This document shows, piece after piece, positions 48,973-60,423 of a DNA stretch of 64,000 nucleotides. The stretch lies in the NCBI RefSeq assembly GCF_964340395.1, contig NC_135566.1, forward strand, positions 5,556,501 through 5,620,500. The letters run 5' to 3'. The number at the start of each line of letters is the position of its first letter. Within the stretch, counting starts at the first letter, position 1. The translations under genes and the position numbers were made by a program. The DNA comes from Glandiceps talaboti. Taxonomy: Eukaryota > Hemichordata > Enteropneusta > Spengelidae. Below the pieces are notes generated by a model that was not told the DNA's origin, made no database searches, and worked only from the letters and a program-made list of their open reading frames with translations.

Positions 48973-50149
48973 ATGTTCAGTGGAATGGATCACATCGCGG
49001 GAAATTCTACCGTGTTTAACAACGACACGAACTCGACTACCGCGAGTGAAGACGAATCGCTCGAGCACAACGTCGTCACTTTTACTATAGCGAGTTTGAT
49101 ACTTGGTTTAATAATAGTAGTCACAATCGCTGCCAATGCTGTCATACTTATCGCGTTTTGTACTCATGAAAAACTACGGCGAAGACCGACTAATCATTTC
49201 TACGCCAATCTAGCTGTTACTGATTTACTGGCGGGAATCTTTGTACTCCCTTTGGCAGCGTACGACAGTCTCCTTGGCATGGAAGGCTGGACACTTGGAA
49301 AGGTATGTTGTATCACATGGATTTCTATAGATTACTTCGTCTACAACGCATCAGTATATATCATGTGTGCAATATGCCTTGATCGCTATCTGTGTATCGT
49401 TCATGCTGTCTATTATCGCAACAGACGCTCTCTTCGTCTCGTGAGGAGCATGAACTTGATAGCTTGGTTTCTCGGTTTTATTACATCCGTGCCAGGAATG
49501 GTGCTTTGGGAGCCTATCTCTGGCCACTCAATCATCGATTACAACGAGGAATGCTTCGAAGAGTGGATGGACAATATGCCATTCGTTATTACTAGTCTAG
49601 TTATAACAATTTTCTTACCTTTATTTATGATAACTTTCCTATACATTCGAATATACATCGCTGCGAGGTACACTCCTGTGAACGTACCTCAAGAGGGTGG
49701 GAGAGGCCAATACCAGTTACGGGATCTTGATCATAGCTATCAAACGAGTATCATCCAACGTAAAAGTAAAAGCTTGAGGGCAACCACAAACAGTGAAAGT
49801 ACAGTGAATTGCATTTCTACGCAATTAAAATGTGATTCAAATAGTTTGTCCTCAACTAAAGCTGATACAACTAACATTGACGCTTCTGGCAAAGGAGGGT
49901 TTCCAAATGATTTAGCGAGTGGCGAACAAGGGAGAAACAGCAGGGTGTCAGCAACAAGAAGATGTAAGAGCCTTCCTCGGCAAAAAGTGTCGTTAGCAGT
50001 TGAACAACATAGCCACGGAGACAATCCCGTGATCAATCGCCAGGATGATAGATGCACCAAAGCTGTTGAATGTAAGAAACGAGATATCATGCATGATCCC
50101 AACGGCAGTTGCACTCGGGCTAAGGAGAGCGACAATAAGCTGGTACTTC

Positions 50150-50223
<74 letters not shown>

Positions 50224-50661
50224 AGTGATTTTGTTTCCGCAGGCAGTTTGAAAGAGCAGGATCATTCCGACCAACATTCATCAGATGATGTTGGATCTGA
50301 CTTCGGCGCTCCACAAGCTGAAAAACAGGGCAGAGACAAGAACGCACTGAACAGAGACGCCACTCTGAAAGATCGAAGGAAACGAAATGCGACAAAGAGC
50401 AAAAGAGATAAACGGGCAGCAAAAGTGTTAGGGACACTGGTGGGGCTGTTTTTGCTGTCGTACACTCCTTGGGCTGTGGCTATGATTTTCGACTCTTTCT
50501 GTTCATCTGTCTGTCTGTCACCAACCTTATATAGCATCGCTGTTTGGCTGCAATATTCAAATTCAATTGTAAATCCGTTTTTGTACGTGTATAATGACAA
50601 AGAATTTCGCATCGCTGTAGCCAATGTTTTGCAGATGGGTCTTTGTTGTTGCCGGTTGTAA
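48973..50661 (+). CDS. Class A aminergic-type GPCR (histamine H3/muscarinic-like), single exon
   Basis: A 562-residue seven-helix receptor in the plasma membrane. The N-terminus has three N-glycosylation sequons (N11, N17, N20). TM1 starts near 34. Class A landmarks: D84 (2.50), C113 (3.25) with C194 in loop 2, DRY at 137-139, W165 (4.50), P216 (5.50), P499 (6.50) and NPFLY at 534-538. D120 falls at 3.32, the amine-binding aspartate, and W525/Y528 fit 7.40/7.43, so a biogenic amine-like ligand is inferred. DYFVYNASV and LWEPISG recall muscarinic and H3 receptors. Loop 3 is very long (about 232-480), polar and charged, with 25 consecutive glutamines. The toggle residue 6.48 is Tyr497 rather than Trp. 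The tail ends CCCRL, with likely palmitoylation sites. No introns; no operon-like context. Confidence 0.93.
50149..50223 (+). repeat. Pure (CAA)25 encoding polyglutamine in GPCR loop 3
   Basis: Exactly 25 CAA codons without interruption, residues 393-417. The tract is in frame, so length changes alter the receptor without frameshift. Uninterrupted repeats tend to be polymorphic. Confidence 0.97.
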
Positions 50662-50986
50662 TTTTTCTGATGATTTTTCACACTTTAACTGGACAGTTTA
50701 TTTGATCCTTAATGTAGCATGAAGCAGGTAGACATCTGATTTGTAGCTATTGATGACTTTTCAATGCTGTTACACGAACCCTGATGTGATTATATTATAC
50801 AGATTTTCCTACTATTTCAGTTAATCCAATTTTACAGTGTACAGACGTCGGCTCACCTACAGTTGAGTTGTTGCCGACAAAACTATGTACCCAGTCAGAC
50901 TTTCATTTCCATGTTCTCCGTCACTATTAACCAACTAATGTGTTCCTGTATGCTTTAATTAAGGTTGCCACTGTGCGTATGTGCGT
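50662..50986. other. 3' flank of the GPCR gene
   Basis: No AATAAA seen within the first 300 bp after the stop; no other feature. Confidence 0.4.
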
Positions 50987-51054
50987 ATGTATGTATGTAT
51001 GTATGTATGTATGTATGTATGTATGTATGTATGTATGTATGTATGTATGTATGT
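50987..51054. repeat. (TATG)n microsatellite
   Basis: About 16 tatg units, with a separate (TG)n tract near 51157-51178. Confidence 0.95.
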
Positions 51055-51178
51055 CTTGGTCTAATGCAGAAATCTTTTTTGTGAATGCATATGTAAGCAT
51101 ATCAGTATGTGTTCGTGTGTATGTATATGCATGTTATTCCTCTGTGTGTATTCGTGTGTGTGTGTGTGTGTGTGTGTT

Positions 51179-54100
51179 TGTGTTTGTGCACGCATGCGCA
51201 TGTTATATGCGTATACATGGGTGTATTTGTGGGCGTGCGTATGTCTGCATGTAGGAGTGAACATTTTAAGAGAAAGATATTAATCCAGTACTGGTGTTCA
51301 AAAGAACCCATTTAATCATATTGACGATTTGTAGGGTTAGTAAAATATGAATTTGTGGTTCAAGACTCCATAAAGTCTGTTCACAGTTGATGCTGATGCT
51401 ATAGTGCGAAACAATATTCGGATTTTACTGCCATTACTTTATTACTACAGCCCTACTTGACAACTGAAAGTTTCAATTGATTGTATATTAACAAAACTGG
51501 AACAGTTCTTGATGAATGTAGACCAATAGATTGACGTAAGACAATCTGTCACAAGGGAAAAATAGGTAAATGAACACACTATAGTTGCAGAATTTCAATT
51601 AGCAGAAGACGTTTCAGAGTAAACTCATTAAGTCATTTCAATTTTTTATTTCCATTCCTAAAATTTGACGAATAATCCAATTTGGAATAATTTACATATG
51701 TTTACATTGGTTGCTTTCGAAGTGTCAATTTAGTGTCGATTCACAATGAAAGAGGAACAGTTCCTACATACAAATATTCCAATCGAACTAAAACTATCTA
51801 CGAAAACTTTACAAAACTTTCTTTATGGTTATTATTATTCAGTAACACGAGAAAAGAAACCCTGTAAACAAGTAGATGGCCATAAGATAGGGAGAAGTAT
51901 CTGTGTTATCGTGCGGAAAGCAATTGATATTTGTTTAGATAAAAATTGGCATTCTGTTGCTGCATTGTAGAATCTACTTACTGTGCAATTAAAAAGAAAT
52001 CGCTTTGAGAAAACTGTTGTGACTCATTGATGATTGTATCCACACATGCATATATGTATACCTTTCCTCGACAGGCAGAGCAGACTTCCCCAATATCGTC
52101 CTTTCCTTGCCCCGGGCGGAAGAAATTTAACGATCTTCTCATGTAATTTACATTCATAGAATTTAGATTCACACGGTGGTGAAGTATTCATTGTGTGAGA
52201 TTGCACTTGTTTGGTGAGTTTTACGATCACATTTTTCGTGGTGAATGTTTAAAAATATTGCTCCAATTTCTTCCACTTCTAATAAATAAAAAGAAATAAA
52301 AATGAATAATGGGGAACAAAACTGACTAATGGGAAATAAAAAAGTGATTTCATACATGTAAAATTGTACACGTGTATTCCAATGTACAATGTTTATGCAG
52401 ACCCCTACTATACAGATATGTGTATGCATGGACTTCGCCTACACGAGACTGGAAACGACTACCTGTATCATGAAAAGGCTAAGATTCTCCATATGAACAT
52501 CAAACCCAGAATGCTGCTGTTTAATATCCTTATAAACACATATTGGACGCGTCTTGAACTTGTCCTCGCATGATGTATCCTTTGAGATCCTATAAAAACA
52601 TCTACGCCCAGGCTATTTTAAATTTGTTCGGCAAGTGCATGGGCTCGCGACGTGATATATTTTTTATCTTTCTTGGTGCGAACATTACATCACACTTGCC
52701 TAGAATAGATGTACTGTAGAAAGAGTTACGGCGCTTACGTGACTGATATCATGACCATCTACAATAGAAACCAGCTAACATGTAATAACGTCGTCTAGCT
52801 TGACAAAAGTCTGACCCACCCAACTAAGATATTAGTGCCACTACAGACATTGCAGCTGCAATTTCATCGTCTTGCTCGACAAAATTCAAACTCAATTATT
52901 ACACTTTAGTCACTTCTAAACTGAGGCAACGTTTGCAAAGAAGATGTGACAATCTTGACAAGAATAATATCACACCAGATGATAAAATGTAACAGTGTCA
53001 GTGAGGTTGTTGTCGAGTCAGACGACGTTTTCTTTCAGGTCGACTAGTTTCTATTGTACCGGAAGAGAGAACCCCTAAGAAATATCACGTCCGTGGGAGA
53101 AGTACCCTTGCTTCGAGAACAGAATTCTTAGCAGCAACTCAATACAAACAGCTACGTGCTCGCTGTGTGACTTTCAATGGACCTTGCTAATAACCTTAAT
53201 TTTATAGTTCTTTTACGGTTTACGTAAGAATTAACTTGAAAATATTGTTCACATACAAGTATACATTTTTGTCAGCTCACAGAACGTAAGCTCATAGAGC
53301 TTACGTAGTTTCTATGATAGAATCATTAACGTATTCCTACGGTGAACAGCGTGTCATCAAATCGTACATTATGTCTGATGGCCTTGATGAGTTGTGCAAA
53401 CAATGCATCATGATTTAACATGTTCAGCTTACATTGTTACTTAAACCTAATCAAGATAGTTCTGTTATGTCCCACATATCAATAGACATCGACTTGAATG
53501 TTCTTTTTTTTTAAATGATAATTACAATGACAATTATGTTTAATGGCTGTCTAGGCTACGTCAAAATAATGCTAGAAAATGACAACCCCAAAGTCAGCAA
53601 AAGTGACAAAAATAGAATTCTAGTATGGTAATACAGGGAGAGGTAATACGCCTGAAAGCTTGCTCTGTGATGAATCTAACCTAATCCTAATGGCAAACGC
53701 CATTACGGGGTTTTTCAACCCTTTTAAGAATTCATCAAGCGATACGATCGCCTTTAGCCTGTTTGTTGTACAATCTCCCCATGTTTTAGAAACTCACTTC
53801 AACTTAATGTGCCTATTATGCCTTGGTGTTACAGTTACAGTAACACATACTTCACCGACTTAAAAGTTTGACTTAATGGAAATAAGTGAATGGCTTCAGC
53901 CATAGCGAGCTATATGACCTTTTCGTAAATGTAGTTAAGAGTAACTTGTTTGTGTTGAGTTGTGTAATGTGACATTTGTACAACGAAGTATACCTATTAC
54001 ATATCACTCAAATATCACTCCTTGATAAGAAACAGGAGATGAATATTGTGTGATAAGAAACATAACAGTTCTGGATGTTAATATAGATGCTGTGGAGTCT

Positions 54101-57065
54101 GTAGTCAAAACAAGTTTATGTAAATGTGATACATTCTGGCAAGCCGCACTGGCTGTAACGGACATTTTTTCATCAAGCAAGCAAAGAAAGACATATTTGC
54201 TAAAAAAATGTTAAGTTAATTATGAAAAGACATTATGCCTGATAATTAGTGGTCCACTTTATCCATAGGTAGTGTAGTGACAGGTTTGTATCTTGAGAAA
54301 AGGTTGGTTTTAAATTCATGTTAATGATAGTTTGATTTGCCTCGATGCCTATATATAGTATTTCTTATTAAATATTCAATATCGTGGTAATTTTCAGTCA
54401 CAGCGATCGCCACGCACTCTTTAACGGCATGTCTCGTGAATTGCCTTCTGCACGATAAAAGCGCTAAGTTTGGATCTGTACCGTAAAATACAAATTCACT
54501 ACGTTTTTTGTCGCGTTATTTGTAGAGCTATACACATTGATTTACCTAGTACCTACAAATGGTTCAACACACATAAGGCTGTACTGCATATGTAAAGTTA
54601 TTATATCAAACAAAATAATTTCAAAAATGGAGTGGTTGTTAGCTAGGGCAGCTTTAATTAAGTCGATAATATGCAAAACACAGGTTAAAGGTTAAAGGTT
54701 AAATATGGCATTAACACAATTTAAGGTCATTTGTAATTACAATGAAAGCTAGCATGACTACTGACGGATAATAATCTACACATAAGGAATCGATTAAGTG
54801 TTAGTTATATAATACGACTAACAAAGTAATCACTTTGTGGATTTCAATTAATATGCCACTGCCTGTACACATGTGTTTATTTAGTCATATCCTAACTATT
54901 TGCCAGCATGACGTAACAGTGCTAAAATAGAAATATATACTCGTGCAAACATAGATGTGTCTTTAAGAGTCAAAATTAAAAAAAAAAAGTATCAAAGAAA
55001 TATTGCACAACACACGAGTGTTTGATAACGACCCTTTTTAGTCTCCTGGCGCCAACTTGGGAAAATAATTATAGCTGGGCACAGTACGTAGGCATACCGG
55101 GAAAAGCAACAGTTTGTGAACTATAACATGTTGTTTGTGGAAATTGGTTTTCATGGGAAGACAAAGAGTTTGGAGGTCTCACAACATCGTTTGAAATACA
55201 CCGTTTAACTATATGTAAATAAAACGTGGCGAAATAGAAAACAAATCTGACAACCGTAGAAGGAAAGTTTATGTGAGAAGTAATTTATACACCTCCTTCC
55301 AAAAACGTCTGACTGTTTACCTAGAAATAAGTCTTACCGATGTGTTGTGTGTAGTTTGTGACCCAGAACACTTATAAGGTAGATTGACTTCTGTAAGCCG
55401 TGTGAGTGTCCACGAATCCGTAGTATTTACCGTCAAACGTGCGAATGCAAAAGTCATACGTTTAGTCAGAATGCCTGGGGTAGAACGCCTACGTATGAAG
55501 GGGATATATTACGAAATTCAATATACATCAGTCAGAAAGATTATTTTAGAAGTCTCCCTAGAGAAACATCCTCAAAACAAAGATTGTGCAATTAATGGAA
55601 GGCAGGTGTACCTAATACTACAAGTAATGGAAAGCACAAAACGTCGTCTGCTGCAACAAAAATCTTAATAAGATTGCTTCATTTTATGGTCTGCGCAACA
55701 AAAAATGTTTCGCTTCATCGCCAGTGTGGTAGAAATCTTGCCAACATCTTCCGGCGCGACAAACATCTTACCTACATTCACAGTGAGATATCACTATAAA
55801 TTAAACATACAGTGAATTTGACAATACTGTTCTGCTTTTCTGTCTGATACAAGTTACCACGCAGAATCCAGCAAGAAACTACATATGAGATGAGATTTAA
55901 AGAAGTCTGACATTTCTTATACCGCCATGTTTTATAACTGATCACGTGAATTGGATTTCATTGAAGGTGAATTATGGCAGGTCTTACCATCAACACATGG
56001 TTGTCTCAGTTTCATTATTTCAGCGATATCTTTTTTTATGTAACCCTTGCCCGAAAAATAAAAGAAACCCTGTCTCCGGAAATACTATTACAAGGTAAAC
56101 AGACACGGATGCTCGCAAATAGAAGATAGGCATGTTTTGTGTAGAATGCATCATATATTTGAAAGTTCTACCTCCTCCTCAATCACCATCACCACCACCA
56201 ACAGCAGCAGCTGCAGCTGCAGCGGCAGTACCCCACCATACTCAACACGACTAGTCCCCTTCTTCTCGTGGCTGCGCCGGTCGGCATACATAAACAGATT
56301 ATGGACGATAGTCACGAGTCTGGCAGCGAGACTACAGCACCAGCACCAGCACCATCACCACCACCGCCACCATCACCATAACAACAGCAGCAACAGCAAC
56401 AACAACAATAGCAACAACTACAATAACAACAACAATACACAAAACAAAATCGTTTGTCGCTCTTCTCAATCCAGCTTGTGATCGAATCTTATCGTCTGTC
56501 GTTTTATGTGCGATTTTATCAGCATAAAAGATGGACATAAATTAAAGCCTGTTCTAGTTGTACAATGCTGTTTTACGAGCAAACACACTTTCATCAAACA
56601 TCTGTCCATTATAGCCATTTTTCCTAAAAGGATACTTTTAAGTAGATAATTCATTTCTAAAATATTTGTCTCGATATAAACTACTTCATTCTACGACGTT
56701 CATGTTTTCACAAAATAAACAATCAGCAGTCCTCATAGTTGGCGTTATTGTTTAATGAATACTGTGACCTATTTCTTTTGTTCGACATGCAAATGTAATT
56801 TTGACAGTATATACAAAAGTATAATAAAGTTAGTCGATGTTATTGTAAAACTAACGTATGTTATTGCCTGGTCACATTTTTTTGACATGGTAAAAGTAAA
56901 CCATCAGCGAGGTTTTATGATGTTCAAATGCACCTTTACAATTATGACATAAAATATATTTACAGATATTTTGCTCCACTTAGGTTAGATTAGGTTTTAC
57001 TTTATATCTCCACTCAGTAAATTGTTAACCTTATCTCGATAACACAGACGAAAAGACACATTTGA
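51179..57065. other. Intergenic, no gene recognised
   Basis: Contents seen: a related unit of the 43.9-kb tandem repeat at 52970-53025 ('ccagatgataaaatgtaaca'); a perfect hairpin at 53284-53306 (arms acgtaagctc/gagcttacgt, 3-nt loop); CAC/CAA/CAG-rich triplets at 56160-56450. A 94-codon plus frame at 55384-55668 lacks recognisable features. Confidence 0.5.
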
Positions 57066-57184
57066 CACCCACATATGCATATATACATACATGCATGCAT
57101 ACCTACCTACCTACCTACCTACCTACCTACCTACCTACCTACATACATACATACATACATACATACATACATACATACATACAT

Positions 57185-57222
<38 letters not shown>

Positions 57223-57246
57223 TGACTGACTGACTGACAGACTAAC

Positions 57247-57283
<37 letters not shown>

Positions 57284-57316
57284 TAGATAGATAGATAGAC
57301 AGACAGGCAGATAGGC
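57066..57316. repeat. Compound (CTAC)n-(ATAC)n-(AGAC)n-(ATAG)n microsatellite
   Basis: Four different tetranucleotide blocks follow one another within 250 bp, the agac block interrupted by tgac. Successive single-base motif changes are seen. Confidence 0.95.
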
Positions 57317-57563
57317 ACAGACGGTGTCATCAAGTTGTCTTACAGCTTCTTAAAGCAATACGACACGTATTCTTCGGTTATTAAAAGCCACAGTGACCCC
57401 CTCAGCGAATGCCATACTTTAAAAGGAGCTGTAACCTTACAAACGTGTTTTTCATACATAATGTATGGTATGGTACTGAGTAGGGCCTATACAGTCGGTA
57501 ATTGTTTGAAATCTGAAATTGTGTATTGGAGTATAGTACACAGAATACTACTAGTATTATTAA

Positions 57564-57710
57564 TTCCCGTAATTTACTTTCAATCCATAAAGACAGAACA
57601 TCTGATGTAAAATGTCACAACCTCTTCCGTTTGTTTATTTAGATGTCTTATGCCAACACTACTCATCTGGCAATCAACCCAACAAAAAACAATCAAAGTA
57701 TGCGGGAAAA
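57564..57710 (+). repeat. 147-bp direct duplication, copy 1
   Basis: From 'ttcccgtaatttactttc' to 'tatgcgggaaaa'. Differs from the copy 346 bp downstream at about five positions by eye, hence roughly 97% identical. Confidence 0.92.
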
Positions 57711-57909
57711 TGATTTGAAATCGAAAACAATTACATTTCCAACGTCCTTTACAAACTGATGTATTTGTCAGCGAGTGTCCCCCTCTTTAAAGATAATGAA
57801 AATAATGACATCAATTGATTGTAATGGTTTCTAGGCTAATCAGTGGATTATTATAAAAAACGTTTTTAATGGAACGATTTATCATTTCTGACACGGTTGT
57901 GACTGTTTA

Positions 57910-58056
57910 TTCCTGTAATGTACTTTCAATCCATGAAGACAGAACATCTGATGCAAAATGTCACAACCTCTTCCGTTTGTTTATTTAGATGTCTTATGCC
58001 AACACTACTCATCTGGCAATCAACCCAACCAAAAACAATCAAAGTATGCGGGAAAA
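57910..58056 (+). repeat. 147-bp direct duplication, copy 2
   Basis: From 'ttcctgtaatgtactttc' to 'tatgcgggaaaa'. The 199 bp between the copies are unique. Confidence 0.92.
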
Positions 58057-58524
58057 GTAGTTGTATCACCAATGGTGAATGCACAAGCTTTTTTTTCTGT
58101 ATCAGATGAAGAGTGGAGATTTGTGTTTATATAACAACATGACAAAATTGAGGAACTTACGGTATGGAACGACACCGCGCTCATGATTGAAACCTTTACG
58201 AAAATGCTTATAATGGGCGACACATTCGTGGCTGGCAAAATCACAAATGTACTGATTTTGATTTTATTTACAGGAAAAATCTTGCTTTTAAGAGTGTTTT
58301 CAAAATTACCTCCTTTTCTGATAACCGTTGATTCCAAAATAATGACCTCCTTCCAAAAATAAAATAATTGTTGTCACTATACGTGTATATATTTATAGGG
58401 ATGAATCTTTTGTGTTTCCAATCCGTGCAGAATGTATTTATTTATTATTTATTAATCTTTCATATACAGACACCATTTCCACTGTTCTCCCAATGGAACC
58501 TGTTTAAGACATGTATTTGTTGAA

Positions 58525-58875
58525 TAATTGAATATTATTCCCCAATACATTTCTTCCAGCAGCCAAGAAAAATACGAGTGACCTAAGGGACCCTTGTCAC
58601 TACAAGTCTATAGACTCGTAGTGACAAGGGTCCCTTAGGTCACGAGATATTTTCAGGCTGAATGAAAAAAATATTGGGGAATAATATAATTATACCATCG
58701 CCCATAATACAAAATAAAATCGGAGAAAATATTGGCAATTTGAGCGTTTTGACTTATTTGATCACAGCAGAACCACTGACGTAGACACATGAGACACGCG
58801 TTGTCGTAATGTAAACGCATGTTGTCTGACGTAGAACGACCAGAGTTTTTATTCTATGTTTGTTGAACCTGGCTC
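58525..58875 (-). repeat. Hairpin repeat (family B), copy 4, with 66-bp near-perfect palindrome
   Basis: The core palindrome at 58578-58643 has 26-bp arms (outer gtgacctaagg/ccttaggtcac) and a self-complementary agtctatagact centre, with a single mismatch pair. Outside it, 'attattccccaatac' and 'attggggaataata' form outer arms. The downstream module (gtcgttctacgtcaga on the minus strand) matches the left module of the other copies. Confidence 0.85.
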
Positions 58876-59638
58876 AAGCATGGTATCAAGCTGTTGTCGT
58901 GATTGAAAGATTTATAGGCAGGCACCAATAATTGGTTCCTTTAACCACCTATCGGTATCAAATCCCTGTGGTGACAATACATCATTTTGTTGACTCTAAT
59001 AATAGTAGCATGCTTTAATATGACACTTGCGCTGATGAGTAATTGTCTAGGATTATTGTGCCGTTCATGTCTGTACACAAAGAAATAACGATGTAAAAGT
59101 TTCTTTGATCTCGGCGAAACAATATTGCATATGTATTTAATAACAAATACATGTCTATCTTACTTTGTTACTATCTTCCTGTTTATTTGTGAGCTTCAAT
59201 GTGATCCTATGTTACAGTTAAAATCATGTGCTGTAATAATGCCGTACGAATACGATGTTTTCCTGCTTATTAACAAAGAAAGAACATCTTTATTAACTAA
59301 AATGTACTAATAATTATTCACTTTGTGATTGAGCAAACTAATGGACTAAAAGACTGATGTTCCTGTTGCCGAAATTAGTAATGCAAAATTGGATTAGTAG
59401 AATTGCGTTCCATATCCATGCAATTAAGATCCACCTGGAAGTAAGACACAGGGTCCAAAGTATTAAGTGAATTGTCCACATGTATATTAGGCCAGCTCAT
59501 ATTTGATCAAAGTTGAAATACCAACCCGCCATCAGAGTGTCGAATACACTGATTTGAAATGGCATATTAACCAAATGCATATACATGTACATGTATAGGA
59601 GTACATTTTTTGCAACTGCGCCCTTGTCTACTGTAGTC

Positions 59639-59945
59639 TTTACTACCAAACCAGAGTGACTATAGAATTTCAATTACGCGGCACGTTTATAACTGATAAC
59701 GCTCAAGCATATAAAATGGTACATACACAAATCAACATCACTGTCGGATGAAACAAGGAAGATCCAAACACAAATCTGTACAGTTAATTTGTGTTCACAG
59801 TGAGTTAGAATGCAACATTTCATATGTATATGTTTTATCTGTACCTGTATTTTGTTTATAAATGACAACAAAATACGCTGTGTGAGATGTACAACACATT
59901 GTACGCCTAATTGAAATACTATAGTCACTCTGGTTTGGTAGTAAA
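59639..59945. mobile_element. MITE-like foldback element, ~307 bp
   Basis: Terminal inverted repeats of 42 bp, starting TTTACTACCAAACCAGAG, with about two mismatches between ends (59639-59680 and 59904-59945). No transposase frame inside. Superfamily not assignable; no clear target-site duplication seen. Confidence 0.8.
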
Positions 59946-60001
59946 CAAGAGCATAATCAAGGGAATATATATACTTTCTCATGATCAGTAGTAAAGTCAA
60001 C

Positions 60002-60423
60002 ATTAGAGAGGTTTAGATACACGTTAGAACTCGTACATGTATGGGAGCATTTATCGCGCAGACGTACATGTAATGACGCGTAAAGGTGAGTTTAGTTAGA
60101 CGTTCAGAACGCAAACGTGAAAGACAGTGGAATGTGCATATTCTGTCCAGAAAGCCACGCACATGACATTGTTTTCTAAACATGTCAGTATTTTTGTAAT
60201 TTTACTCACAACTACTCAAACGACGAACCACACTAGTAGTTTACAGTTATGCTTCCGAATTTTGATATAAAAAATACGACATTTAATGAAGAAAAATGAC
60301 AAAAACTTAATACATTTTGACGTAGCATCGTCTGATACAGAACGCTTGGACTGCTTCGAATCACGTGACTATGAAGCTAGGCGTATACAACACACGTAAA
60401 TACGTGCATCTAAACTCTCTAAT
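60002..60423. mobile_element. MITE-like foldback element, ~420 bp
   Basis: Inverted ends ATTAGAGAGGTTTAGATACA (left) and the complement of ATTAGAGAGTTTAGATGCAC (right), 22-23 bp with one indel and one mismatch. No open frame inside. It lies only 56 bp from a different foldback element. Confidence 0.7.

Noticed and set aside
49740-50681. Several frames antisense or out of frame to the GPCR, including poly-Leu, poly-Asn and poly-Val
   Set aside because: Shadows of the CAA tract and of the receptor coding sequence.
55384-55668. 94-codon plus-strand frame with ordinary amino-acid composition
   Set aside because: No recognised family and does not start with ATG at its 5' limit; not supported.
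56137-56481. His/Asn/Ser-rich 114-codon frame
   Set aside because: Mostly CAC/CAA/CAG triplet repeats; low-complexity artefact.
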